Source: Streptomyces showdoensis (GTDB lineage Bacteria; Actinomycetota; Actinomycetes; Streptomycetales; Streptomycetaceae). From it: DNA of 64,000 nucleotides. The position numbers were made by a program, and so were the translations under genes. The stretch is taken from assembly GCF_039535475.1 (NCBI RefSeq), contig NZ_BAAAXG010000028.1, positions 186,001 to 250,000 of the forward strand, written 5' to 3'. Of this stretch, positions 50,484-58,690 are shown piece by piece. The notes below the pieces were generated by a model, which worked only from the letters and a program-made list of their open reading frames with translations, had not been told where the DNA came from and searched no databases. Each line of letters begins with the position of its first letter. Within the stretch, counting starts at the first letter, position 1.

Positions 50484-51716
50484 ATGAGCACCTCACCCGA
50501 CACCACCGCCGCTCCCGCCTCGCCACCGACGGCGGCGGGCGAGGGCGGCGAGCCGCAGAAGCTGCCGCTGTTCGCCCTGCTCGCCCTGGCGACCGCCGTC
50601 TTCATCACCAGCCTGACCGAGACCCTGCCCGCCGGTCTGCTGCCCGCGATGAGCAAGGACCTGGCCGTCAGCGAGTCGGCGACCGGCCAGACGGTCACCA
50701 TCTACGCGCTCGGCACCGCCCTGACCGCGATCCCGCTCACCGCCGCCACCGCCCGCTGGCGGCGCAAGCGGCTGCTGCTCACCGCGATGGCCGGCTTCGC
50801 CGTGGCCAACACGGTCACCGCCGTGTCGTCCGTGTACGAGGTGACGATGGTCGCCCGGTTCGTCGCGGGCGTGGCCGCCGGTCTCGCCTGGGCGCTGCTG
50901 GCCGGCTACGCGCGGCGCATGTCGCCCGTCCACCTCCAGGGCAAGGCCATCGCCATCGCCATGGCGGGCATCCCCGTCGCGCTCTCGCTCGGCGTCCCCG
51001 CCGGTACCTTCATCGGCTCCCAGCTGGGCTGGCGCGTCGCCTTCTTCGCGATGACCGGGCTCACCGTCCTCCTGCTGCTCTGGATCTCCGCCGCCGTTCC
51101 GGACTACCCCGGCCAGGAGGCGGGCGAGAAGCCCAAGATGCTGCGGGCCCTGAAGGTGCCGGGGGTCAGCCCCGTCCTGTTCGTGACGCTGGTCTTCGTG
51201 CTGGCGCACACCATCCTGTACGCGTACATCGCCACGTTCCTCGACGACGTGGGCCTCGGCGGCAGCACCGACCTGGTCCTGCTCGTCTTCGGCGGCGCCT
51301 CGCTCGCCAGCATCTGGATCGTCGGCGCGCAGATCCACCGCCGGCTGCGCGCGCTGACGGTCGCGAGCACGCTGCTCGTCGCCGTCGCGGCGGCGCTGCT
51401 CGCGGTGCTCGCCGACAACACGGCGCTCGTCTACATCGCGGCGGCCCTGTGGGGTCTGGGCTGGGGCGGCGTGCCGACCCTGCTGCAGACGGCGGTCGCG
51501 GACGCGGGCGGCGAACAGGCCGACTCCGCGCAGGCGATGCTCGTCACGCTCTGGAACGTGGCCATGGCCGGCGGCGGCATCATCGGCGGCATCCTGCTCG
51601 ACGCCATCGGCAGCGACTCCTTCCCCTGGACGGTGCTGCTGCTCCTGGCGCCGGTGCTCGTGGTGGTCCTGGCCGCCCGCGCCCACGGATTCCCCGCCAA
51701 GCGCCCCACCGACTGA
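50484..51716 (+). CDS. MFS transporter, drug/metabolite efflux type
   Basis: A 410-residue DHA1-type proton antiporter with about twelve predicted helices. Family marks are LTETLPAGLLPAMSKDLAVS in helix 1, ARWRRKRLL in the loop after helix 2 and MVARFVAGVAAGLAWALLAG in helix 4. It resembles the AraJ/chloramphenicol-exporter group. GGAG precedes the ATG. Its place within the regulatory block suggests export of, or resistance to, the cluster product. Confidence 0.85.
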   Translation: MSTSPDTTAAPASPPTAAGEGGEPQKLPLFALLALATAVFITSLTETLPAGLLPAMSKDLAVSESATGQTVTIYALGTALTAIPLTAATARWRRKRLLLTAMAGFAVANTVTAVSSVYEVTMVARFVAGVAAGLAWALLAGYARRMSPVHLQGKAIAIAMAGIPVALSLGVPAGTFIGSQLGWRVAFFAMTGLTVLLLLWISAAVPDYPGQEAGEKPKMLRALKVPGVSPVLFVTLVFVLAHTILYAYIATFLDDVGLGGSTDLVLLVFGGASLASIWIVGAQIHRRLRALTVASTLLVAVAAALLAVLADNTALVYIAAALWGLGWGGVPTLLQTAVADAGGEQADSAQAMLVTLWNVAMAGGGIIGGILLDAIGSDSFPWTVLLLLAPVLVVVLAARAHGFPAKRPTD

Positions 51717-51744
51717 GCGCTCCCGAACACCGCTCGGCCCCACC

Positions 51745-51788
51745 GGGGACGGGGCGCCCCCGCCGAGCGGCGGGCCCGCCCCGTCCCC
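51745..51788 (+). terminator. Terminator after the MFS gene
   Basis: A perfect 12-bp stem (GGGGACGGGGCG with its complement) enclosing an inner CCGCC-GAGC-GGCGG hairpin, 28 nt past the stop codon. Confidence 0.65.
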
Positions 51789-51799
51789 CTCCCCCGATC

Positions 51800-51839
51800 A
51801 GCCGCCGAAGGCACACCATCCCCCGGGCCTTCGGCGGCT
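51800..51839. terminator. Second hairpin after the MFS gene
   Basis: AGCCGCCGAAGGC pairs perfectly with its complement across a 14-nt loop. Probably a back-up or bidirectional terminator. Confidence 0.5.
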
Positions 51840-52142
51840 CCCCGCCGTCCGACGGGCGGGGACGGCTCCGGCCGGCCCCTCCCGGGGGTCCCGCGGACCC
51901 CCTCGGCGGATTGTTCACGAGCTGTTGACACGTGCGTCCGAACGCCTGTCCAGGCCCCGTCGACCGCCCCCGCGGCACAGCCGCGTGACCAGCGGACAGA
52001 GGCCCGGAGGGTGCGGTTCACGCCGTTCTCCGGCACCCGGCCGCGCACCGTCGCGCGGTGCCGGGAGAGGGTCTCCCATGCCCCTGATCCTGGGACGTTT
52101 TCGCAGGTCAGAGGGCGAATGAGCAAAGTCGGCGACCGCCCC

Positions 52143-52171
52143 GTGAAATTTTCCTTCGAGACGGTATTTTT
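52143..52171. promoter_or_regulatory. ARE-like element upstream of the transposase-like gene (copy 2)
   Basis: The minus strand reads AAAAATACCGTCTCGAAGG then AAAATTTC. It is similar to the element before the first TetR gene. The AAAATACC arm resembles gamma-butyrolactone autoregulatory elements. It lies about 70 nt before the start codon. Confidence 0.4.
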
Positions 52172-52241
52172 GAGCTTCGTACGGAACGCAGGGCACCGAC
52201 TCGGGTGCGAGCGAAGGAAGTACGAGGGGGCGTAGCGTCAC

Positions 52242-53471
52242 ATGTCGTCAAGCACGTCGGGCACGGCACGCGCAACCATGGGGGACGAGGAAGCGCGCAT
52301 GCGGACGTTCCTCGAAGAGATCTTCAGACCTCTCCACAGAGCCGAGCAACGCCGCTGGGCCCGGGCCTATCTGCGGGGCCTGATCCACGTCTCCGGCCGC
52401 AAGACGCCCCGGAGCATGGCCCGCACGGAGCGCTTACCGCCGGCGGCTGCGCACAGCCTGCACCAGTTCATCAACACCAGCACCTGGGACTGGGAGCCGG
52501 TGCGCCGCAGACTCGCGCTCCGGGTCGCGGCGGGCGCCGCCCCGTACGCCTGGACCGCCACGGAGCTGCTGATACCCAAGCGCGGCGAGCACTCGGTGGG
52601 GGTGCACCGGCGACTGGACGCGGAGACCGGGCGGACCGTCAACTGCCAGCGGGCCGTGGGCCTCTTCCTCGTCACGGACGCGCACTGCTTCCCGGTCGAC
52701 TGGAGCCTCGTGCTCGACGGGCCGTGGGGCTGGGACCAGGAACGCCGGCTGCGGGCGCGGATCCCGGAGGAGGAGACCGCGCGCTCGGTGGGCGCGTGCG
52801 TGCTCGACTACGCGGCGGGGACCGCGGCCCAGCCCCGGCTGCCGCGGCTGCCGTGGGTGCTCGACCTCACCCGCAGCGAGGACGCGAGCGGGGTCCTGGC
52901 CGGACTGGCCCGGCACCGCGCGGACATCCTGTGCGAGGTGAACCCGGGCCAGGTCGTGATCGGCGGTCGCCGCACCCCGACCGTGACCACCGTCGGCGTC
53001 CTCATGGACGAACGCAACGCGCGTCAGCCGTACGTGATGACCCGGCACTCCCCCGCCGATCCCCGCTCCCGCGGCGGCGCGCGGGCGCCGCTCTACACCT
53101 ACGCCGGCACGGTGCGGCTCCCGCTGCGCACGGTCGGCGCCGACGGTGCCGCGCGCGGCTACCGGCTGCTGGAACTGCCCGACCCCGACGGGCTGCGGCC
53201 CGCCCGGTACTGGATCACCAGTCTGGCCGACCGGCGGGTGGAGCGGATCCTCGCGCTGATGCGGAGCCGCGCCACCGTCCGGTCGACCGTCACCGCGTTG
53301 CAGGAACGCTTCGGCGTACTGGATTTCGAAGGCCGCTCCTATCCGGGATGGCACCACCACATGACGATGACCTCCGCCGCCTACGCGTACCAGCACCTCC
53401 GCCGGCGCGGCAGCGTCCCCGCCCCGCCGTCCCGCAGCCCCACCCCGGTGCTGGCCCGGGCCGCGGGCTGA
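52242..53471 (+). CDS. IS701-family transposase-like protein, catalytic residues lost
   Basis: A 409-residue protein with the IS701 layout: EEIFRPLHRAEQRRWARAYL at the start and FEGRSYPGWHHHMTMTSAAY at the end. The first Asp-Asp of the DDE site is replaced (TATELLIPKRG, residues 105-115), and the region that should hold the catalytic Glu reads VRSTVTALQERFG. No terminal inverted repeats are visible around the gene. It is followed after 19 nt by a response-regulator gene and has an ARE-like element upstream, so it appears domesticated as a regulator. Start ATG 52242; MRTFLEE a little downstream is an alternative. Confidence 0.75.
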   Translation: MSSSTSGTARATMGDEEARMRTFLEEIFRPLHRAEQRRWARAYLRGLIHVSGRKTPRSMARTERLPPAAAHSLHQFINTSTWDWEPVRRRLALRVAAGAAPYAWTATELLIPKRGEHSVGVHRRLDAETGRTVNCQRAVGLFLVTDAHCFPVDWSLVLDGPWGWDQERRLRARIPEEETARSVGACVLDYAAGTAAQPRLPRLPWVLDLTRSEDASGVLAGLARHRADILCEVNPGQVVIGGRRTPTVTTVGVLMDERNARQPYVMTRHSPADPRSRGGARAPLYTYAGTVRLPLRTVGADGAARGYRLLELPDPDGLRPARYWITSLADRRVERILALMRSRATVRSTVTALQERFGVLDFEGRSYPGWHHHMTMTSAAYAYQHLRRRGSVPAPPSRSPTPVLARAAG

Positions 53472-53490
53472 CGAGAAGGGCCCGGGCCGA

Positions 53491-54192
53491 ATGAGAAACG
53501 TACTCGTGGTGGAGCGGGAAGCCTCCTCCGCCGCGTCGCTCGTGCGCGATCTGCGCCGCCAGGGCTTCGCCGCCCGCAGCGTGGACAGCGGGGCACACGC
53601 CCTGCGCACCTACCGCGAGGCCGACCTGGTGCTGCTCTCGCTCGAACTCCCCGATGTCGACGGCATCGAGGTCTGCCGGAACCTGCGCGCGGAGAGCGAC
53701 GTCCCGCTGATCGCCTTCACGCGCCGCGACGACGAATTGGAACGGGTTCTCGCCCTGAAAGCGGGAGCGGACGACTGTGTCGCGCAGACCTGGGGATTCC
53801 GGGAGATCGCGGCGCGCGTCGAGGCGGTTCTCCGCCGGGCCCGCCGACCCCTTTCCGTGATTCCCGAGGCGATTTCCCTCGGCCCGCTCCATATCGATCC
53901 GCGTGCGCGGGAAGTGCGGTTGCACGGCGGCCTCGTCGACATCACGTCGAAGGAATTCGAGCTCCTTTACCTGCTCGCCTCGCATGCGGAGACCGTGATC
54001 TCGCGGAAGGAATTGATGGCGAAGGTGTGGGGCAGCGAATGGGCCACCACCAGCCGGACCATCGACACCCACGTGAGCACCCTCCGTGCCAAACTCGGCT
54101 GCAGCCGCTGGATCCTCACGGTCCGCGGGGTGGGCTACCGGATGGGGCACCACTCGACCTACGCGCCCCTCCCGGAGGCGTCGGCGGGCTGA
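53491..54192 (+). CDS. Atypical OmpR-family response regulator (JadR1-like)
   Basis: A 233-residue regulator. The receiver domain (MRNVLVVEREASSAASLVRD) has lost the phospho-acceptor: the usual LLDL reads LLSL, with Ser at residue 50. The acidic pair is ER (8-9) and the conserved Lys is Gln (residue 99, VAQTWGFREI). The C-terminal winged helix is intact (ITSKEFELLYLLASHAETVI, then TIDTHVSTLRAKLG, then TVRGVGYRMG). Such phosphorylation-independent regulators in Streptomyces can respond to the end product of their cluster. No histidine kinase is adjacent. Likely cluster regulator. Confidence 0.85.
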   Translation: MRNVLVVEREASSAASLVRDLRRQGFAARSVDSGAHALRTYREADLVLLSLELPDVDGIEVCRNLRAESDVPLIAFTRRDDELERVLALKAGADDCVAQTWGFREIAARVEAVLRRARRPLSVIPEAISLGPLHIDPRAREVRLHGGLVDITSKEFELLYLLASHAETVISRKELMAKVWGSEWATTSRTIDTHVSTLRAKLGCSRWILTVRGVGYRMGHHSTYAPLPEASAG

Positions 54193-54198
54193 GGCGTC

Positions 54199-54228
54199 GG
54201 GGCGTACGGGGTCGGGGCGTACGGGGTC
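54199..54228. repeat. 15-bp tandem duplication
   Basis: GGGGCGTACGGGGTC occurs twice in tandem just after the response-regulator stop, in the gap between convergent genes. Confidence 0.75.
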
Positions 54229-54272
54229 GGCTGAGACCTGCCGGGGACCGAGACGCGCGGGGGGCGGAGCCT

Positions 54273-54293
54273 CGGCCGACCACCGGTCGGCCG
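54273..54293. terminator. Bidirectional terminator between response regulator and racemase-like gene
   Basis: CGGCCGACC-ACC-GGTCGGCCG is a perfect 9-bp stem flanked by complementary G- and C-rich runs, placed between two convergent genes. Confidence 0.6.
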
Positions 54294-54322
54294 CCCCCGC
54301 CCCCGCACCCGCCGCGGCGGCC

Positions 54323-55108
54323 TCAGCGGCCGGCCGAGACCTCCACCTGTGCGGCCAGTCGGCGCACCAGCGGGTGCAGCTCCCCGGTGAGCCCTCCCGC
54401 GGCCCGCAGCGCCCACCACGCGGACGCCAGGTTCGAGGAGAGCAGCGGCCGGCCGGCGGTGTCCGGCCGCGCGGCGAGCTCGGTCAGGGCGGTCAGCGTG
54501 CCCATGCCCGTACCGGTGAAGAGCAGCGCGGAACCCTCGGCCAGCGGGTGTTCCCGCAGGTGGGCCCGTATGTGCTCACCGATCCGCTCGGCCGTGACCT
54601 CGTACGGGTCGAAGTGGTCGGCCCCGTCGGGGGTCCGTCCGGCCGGAACCAGGACGACGCCGTCCACGGTGAGCCCGGCGCGCTCCCAGAAGGCCCGCGA
54701 GACCTCGGTGAGCCACGGCTGGTACGGGGAGACGAGGGTCAGCCGGCGCACGCCGAGCGCCTCGCACGCGGCCAGGATCGCCTGCGTCGAGGAGCGCACG
54801 GGGAAGCCGGCGCCCAGCGAGAGCTCCTCGCACAGGGCGAGGTCCCCCTCCGGTTCGAGGAGGTAGTGCGAGGCGCTGCACGCCACGACGGCGGCGTCCA
54901 GGCGCATGGCGCCGAAGCCCCCGAGCGTGTCGGGCAGCACCCGGTTGTAGGTCTCCAGCATCTCCTTGAGCCCCACGCCCGGAGTGGTCGGGAAGCGGGA
55001 GGTGAACACGTGCATTCCGGCGCCCAGCAACCGGTTGAACTCCGGTTCCGCCGTCGGGTTCTCGGGCGGGACGACGACGCCGAGTCGGGGCAGCGAGAAA
55101 AGGTCCAT
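54323..55108 (-). CDS. Asp/Glu racemase superfamily protein, maleate isomerase-like
   Basis: A 261-residue protein of the maleate isomerase/arylmalonate decarboxylase group (LGVVVPPENPTAEPEFNRLL at its start). The first catalytic Cys is present in AAVVACSASHYLL. The position of the second reads LLFTGTGMGTLTAL, without Cys, so racemase chemistry by the two-base mechanism is unlikely and a decarboxylase or isomerase variant is possible. ATG at 55108. It is divergent from the homocitrate-synthase-like gene and probably belongs to the cluster. Confidence 0.75.
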   Translation of the reverse strand: MDLFSLPRLGVVVPPENPTAEPEFNRLLGAGMHVFTSRFPTTPGVGLKEMLETYNRVLPDTLGGFGAMRLDAAVVACSASHYLLEPEGDLALCEELSLGAGFPVRSSTQAILAACEALGVRRLTLVSPYQPWLTEVSRAFWERAGLTVDGVVLVPAGRTPDGADHFDPYEVTAERIGEHIRAHLREHPLAEGSALLFTGTGMGTLTALTELAARPDTAGRPLLSSNLASAWWALRAAGGLTGELHPLVRRLAAQVEVSAGR

Positions 55109-55342
55109 GTCCGCACAGTAGGACGCTCCCCGCCCGCCCGGCAGCGGAAGGCGGACGAAAAGACATGGCGCTCACAACGGCCTTGCACGTCCTGTCGTTC
55201 CTGACACTGCTTGACATTCCCCCACAGAGCCCTGACCCGAATCCCCTTGTTTCTTACATCTATCCATTGGAGTGTGGTGATCACAGGCCGCCAGTCCCCC
55301 AGGTCCCGGGAACCCCGGGAATCCCCGACAAGGAGTGAGGAA

Positions 55343-56494
55343 ATGGCAGCAGGAGAAAGGCCGGAGGTGCTCCCCCACCTCCCCCGCGTATCCGACGCGA
55401 CGCTGCGGGATTCGGCGCACATGGCGGGCGTCGAGTTCGGCCCCGAGGACGCCGCCGCCATCGCCGGCCTGCTCGTGCGGACCGGCGTCGAGCTGGTCGA
55501 GGTCGGGATGGTGTCCGGCCCCGGCTCGAAGGACGCCGACCTGGTGCTCGCCACCCACGAGGCCGTCACGCCCGAGCGGAGCATGACCCTCGTCGTGGTG
55601 CGGGACCGCCAGCAGGTCGCCCGGGCCCTCGACGAGGCCGAGCGGCTCGGCGTGCGCCACATCATGTACTCGATCCCGACCTCCGAGCAGCACGCCAAGC
55701 TGAAGCTGGGCTCGCCCAGCGCCAAGTTCCTGCAGACGCTGGCCCGTTCGGCGATCACGCAGGCCAAGGAGCGCGGCTTCCACGTCACCTTCAGCGGCGA
55801 GGACGGCGCCCGCACCCCCCGGGAACGGCTCGTCCCGTACGTCACGGCGGGCTTCGAGGCCGGCGCCGACCGGTTCCGGCTGGCCGAGACCGTCGCGTAC
55901 CTCTCGCCCTGGCAGATGGAGGAGGTGATCGGCGACCTCACCGAGATCGACGGGTCCGAGATCGAGATCCACTCCCACAACATGCTGGGCATGGCCGTCG
56001 CCAACTCCCTCGCCGCCGTCCGGGCGGGAGCCCAGTGGATCTCCGCCACCGTCGGCGGCATCGGCGAGCGCGGCGGCAACGCCCCGCTGGCCGAACTCCT
56101 CACCTCCCTGCGGGTGATCCACGGCGACACCCGCTTCGACCTGACCCATCTCACCGAGCTGTCCCGCATCGCCCTCAAGGGCGCCGGCCTCGGCGAGGCC
56201 TTCCAGTCCGGGCCGACCACGTCGCACGCCTTCGCGTACGAACTCCCGGGACAGCTCACCCACCCCGAGGCGTACGAGACGCTGCCCGCCGAACTCGTCG
56301 GAAACTCGCGCGAGTTGCTGGTGCGCACCCGGCTCACCCCGGCGCTCGTGAAGTGGGCGCTGGACGGCTCGGGCGTCTTCGTCGACGTGGACGCCTTCAC
56401 CCCGTGGCTCGTCGAACGCCAGGAGCACGGCGGCGCGCCGCTGCTCGACCGGGACGCGATCCGCAAGGCGGCGATCGACTTCCAGGCCGCCTGA
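55343..56494 (+). CDS. Homocitrate-synthase-like DRE-TIM enzyme
   Basis: A DRE-TIM metallolyase of 383 residues, the size of homocitrate synthase (NifV type) without a regulatory domain. Active-site marks are DATLRDS (18-24), IHSHNMLGMAVANSLAAVRA and the GIGERGGNAPLAEL signature. It would condense acetyl-CoA with a 2-oxoacid. Next to LysW genes, homocitrate from 2-oxoglutarate is the natural guess, but another 2-oxoacid is possible because the product is a specialised metabolite. AAGGAG precedes the ATG. First gene of the biosynthetic operon; 72 nt separate it from lysW. Confidence 0.85.
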   Translation: MAAGERPEVLPHLPRVSDATLRDSAHMAGVEFGPEDAAAIAGLLVRTGVELVEVGMVSGPGSKDADLVLATHEAVTPERSMTLVVVRDRQQVARALDEAERLGVRHIMYSIPTSEQHAKLKLGSPSAKFLQTLARSAITQAKERGFHVTFSGEDGARTPRERLVPYVTAGFEAGADRFRLAETVAYLSPWQMEEVIGDLTEIDGSEIEIHSHNMLGMAVANSLAAVRAGAQWISATVGGIGERGGNAPLAELLTSLRVIHGDTRFDLTHLTELSRIALKGAGLGEAFQSGPTTSHAFAYELPGQLTHPEAYETLPAELVGNSRELLVRTRLTPALVKWALDGSGVFVDVDAFTPWLVERQEHGGAPLLDRDAIRKAAIDFQAA

Positions 56495-56566
56495 GCCGCC
56501 TTCCTCCCCCTCACTCACACCCGCACCACCCCCATCGACCCGACACCCGCGAAAGGGAGTTCCCCC

Positions 56567-56752
56567 ATGCCTACCGCCACCCTCACCGGCGTCTGCCCCG
56601 AGTGCGAGACCGATCTGACCGTGCCCCCGATCGGCGAGGGCGAGACCCTCTCCTGCCCCGAGTGCATGCTCACCCTGCGTGTCGAGGCCGTCCAGGACGG
56701 CACCCTCACGCTGGAGATGGTCGAGGTGCAGCTGCGCGACTGGGGCCAGTGA
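56567..56752 (+). CDS. lysW: Amino-group carrier protein LysW
   Basis: A 61-residue acidic carrier protein. Two CPEC motifs bind zinc (GVCPECETDLTV and LSCPECMLTLRV). It ends in DWGQ, where family members end in DWGE; the C-terminal Glu is normally the residue whose side-chain carboxylate is joined to the substrate amino group. Streptomyces makes lysine through diaminopimelate, so a LysW here marks carrier-protein-mediated secondary metabolism. GAAAGGGAG precedes the ATG; one base separates it from lysX. Confidence 0.93.
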   Translation: MPTATLTGVCPECETDLTVPPIGEGETLSCPECMLTLRVEAVQDGTLTLEMVEVQLRDWGQ

Positions 56753-56753
56753 C

Positions 56754-57605
56754 ATGACCCGGCGCATCGCGATCGTCGCCGACCGGATCAGCTGGGAGGA
56801 ACGCAAGCTGATCCAGGCCGGCCCGGACTTCGGCCTGGCCGTCGAGTGGGTCAACGACGAGTCCCTCGCCCTCGGGCACGAGGACGCCCCCTCCCTCCAG
56901 GGCTTCGACGCCCTGCTGGTCCGCAGCCGCAGCTACACCCGCGGCGGCCTCGTCGCCACGCTCGCCGAGGCCGCCGGGGCGCGGGTGCTCAACTCGGCGC
57001 GGGCGATCCACGTCTGCGAGAACAAGGCGGTCCTGCGGGCCGAGCTGCGCAAGGCCGGGGTGCCCGTGCCCGAGTTCCGGCTCGCGCTCTCCCGCAAGGA
57101 CTTCGACCGGGCCGTCGAGGAGCTGGGGCCCCCGCTGGTGCTCAAGCCGGTCTTCGGCGGCATGGGCAAGCGGGTCACGCTCATCCGCGACTCCGACCTC
57201 GCCCACTCGGTGTACGACTACGTCGAGGACCTCGGCCACGCCTTCGAGCAGGCCTGCCTCGTCGAGCCGTACATCGGCGGCGGCACCTCCGTGCGCTGCC
57301 TCGTCGTCGGCCACGAGGTGGTCGGCGCCGCCGAGTTCGAGAGCGCCGGCACCGACTGGCGCAACAACGCGGCGCTCGGCAACAGCAGCCGCGCCGTGGC
57401 CCACGACCCGGACGTACTGAAGATCGTCGACGGCGTGGTGGGCGAACTCGGCCCCGGCATCTACGGGGTCGACCTGTTCCGCACGCCCGACGGCTACGTC
57501 GTCAACGAGGTCAACCACGCCCCCGGCTTCCGGGCGGTGGCCTCCGCGACCGGCGCGGACATCCCGGCCGCCGTCGGCCGCTACCTCCAGGAGCTGCTCG
57601 CATGA
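56754..57605 (+). CDS. lysX: LysX-type ATP-grasp ligase
   Basis: Joins an amino acid (alpha-aminoadipate, glutamate or a relative) to the carrier protein, using ATP. The 283-residue protein has the RimK/LysX ATP-grasp fold: LVLKPVFGGMGKRVTLIRD, then LVEPYIGGGTSVRCLVVG, then the loop GTDWRNNAALGNSSRAV and VNEVNHAPGFRAVASATGAD. The substrate-specificity loop differs from primary-metabolism LysX, so the substrate may differ too. One base after lysW; overlaps lysY by four bases (ATGA). Confidence 0.92.
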   Translation: MTRRIAIVADRISWEERKLIQAGPDFGLAVEWVNDESLALGHEDAPSLQGFDALLVRSRSYTRGGLVATLAEAAGARVLNSARAIHVCENKAVLRAELRKAGVPVPEFRLALSRKDFDRAVEELGPPLVLKPVFGGMGKRVTLIRDSDLAHSVYDYVEDLGHAFEQACLVEPYIGGGTSVRCLVVGHEVVGAAEFESAGTDWRNNAALGNSSRAVAHDPDVLKIVDGVVGELGPGIYGVDLFRTPDGYVVNEVNHAPGFRAVASATGADIPAAVGRYLQELLA

Positions 57606-58690
57606 CGCGCACCACCCGCCCGATCCGCGCGGGCGTCGTCGGCGCCTCGGGACTCGCCGGCGGCGAACTCATCCGGCTGATCACCCAGCACCCCGACCTG
57701 GAGCTGGCCTTCCTCGGCGGCTCCTCGAACATCGGCCGCCGCCCGGCCGAGCTCCACCCCGGTCTGCGGCTCGACTTCGGCGGGCTGACCGTCCGCCCGG
57801 TCACCGCGGAGTCGGTCGACGAGCTCGCCGACACCGTGGACGTCATCTTCCTCGCCACCCCGGCGCCGGTCTCCGCCGAGCTCTCGGCACTGCTCGCCGA
57901 CCGGATCCCGGCCGTCATCGACCTCAGCGGCGCCTTCCGGATCCGTACGCCCGAACTGCACGACCGCTGGTACCCGAAGGTCAGCCGCCGGCCCGACCTC
58001 GCCGACCGCTTCGTCTACGGCGTGCCCGAGCTGGTCAGGGACCGGCTGCCCGACGCCGCGCTGATCTCGCTGCCCGGCTGCTACGCCACCTCGATCACCC
58101 TCGGGCTCGCGCCGCTCACCCTGGGCCTCGGGCTCGACCTGACGACGGTCGTGGTGGACGGCAAGAGCGGTTCCAGCGGCGGCGGCCTCCAGCTGCGCAC
58201 GGCGGACCTGCACCCCTTCCGCAGCGGCGCCATCGCCCCGTACGCCCCGACCGGGCACCGGCACGCGGGCGAGGTGCGGGACTTCCTGGACCGGGCCAGG
58301 CCCGGCTCCATCGGCAAGCTGAGCATGTCCGCGTACGGCGTCTCACACGTCCGCGGACTGCTGACCAGCAGCTACGTCTTCACGGACGCGGCCGTCGACC
58401 AGCGCGAGCTCCAGCGCGCGTACCTGCGCTTCTACAAGGAGCACCGCTTCGTGCGGGTCCGCCGGCACAACGAGACGCTGATCCCGGTGCCCGACCCGCA
58501 GGCGGTGCTGGGCTCCAACTTCTGCGACGTGACCGTCCTGTACGACGAGGACGACGGCCGGATCGTCGTGCTCTCCGCGCTGGACAACCTGGTCAAGGGA
58601 GCCGCGGGCCAGGCCGTGCAGGCGGCCAACCTGCGGTTCGGGCTGCCCGAGGAGACGGGGCTGACGATGCAGCCGGTGCTGCCGGTATGA
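57602..58690 (+). CDS. lysY: LysY-type semialdehyde reductase (ArgC family)
   Basis: NADPH-dependent reduction of the carrier-bound acyl phosphate to the semialdehyde. The 362-residue protein has a Rossmann start (AGVVGASGLAGGELIRLI) and the nucleophile C160 in ISLPGCYATSITLG. KSGSSGGGL is the usual substrate loop. It is of the ArgC family but sits between LysX and LysZ, so carrier-bound substrate is expected. Overlaps both neighbours (ATGA). Confidence 0.92.
   Translation: MTRTTRPIRAGVVGASGLAGGELIRLITQHPDLELAFLGGSSNIGRRPAELHPGLRLDFGGLTVRPVTAESVDELADTVDVIFLATPAPVSAELSALLADRIPAVIDLSGAFRIRTPELHDRWYPKVSRRPDLADRFVYGVPELVRDRLPDAALISLPGCYATSITLGLAPLTLGLGLDLTTVVVDGKSGSSGGGLQLRTADLHPFRSGAIAPYAPTGHRHAGEVRDFLDRARPGSIGKLSMSAYGVSHVRGLLTSSYVFTDAAVDQRELQRAYLRFYKEHRFVRVRRHNETLIPVPDPQAVLGSNFCDVTVLYDEDDGRIVVLSALDNLVKGAAGQAVQAANLRFGLPEETGLTMQPVLPV

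Larger units (their letters stand above)
51717..52241. other. Intergenic region with two hairpins and ARE-like element
   Basis: A 525-nt gap without a convincing gene. The left part has two strong hairpins (51745-51788 and 51800-51839). The right part is AT-richer and contains the ARE-like element 52143-52171 upstream of the transposase-like gene. Confidence 0.5.

Noticed and set aside
51925..51953. TTGACA as a promoter for the transposase-like gene
   Set aside because: No acceptable -10 lies 16-19 bases downstream, and the gene starts about 300 nt away.
52242..53471. Intact insertion sequence
   Set aside because: No terminal inverted repeats or target duplication could be seen and the catalytic residues are replaced.
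54086..55204. Plus-strand frame across the response regulator 3' end and racemase-like gene
   Set aside because: It has no family pattern, and the minus-strand racemase-like frame is clearly coding.
56567..58690. Primary lysine or arginine biosynthesis operon
   Set aside because: Streptomyces uses other routes for both. The presence of SARP/TetR control, amidotransferase, CoA ligase and dehydrogenase points to secondary metabolism.
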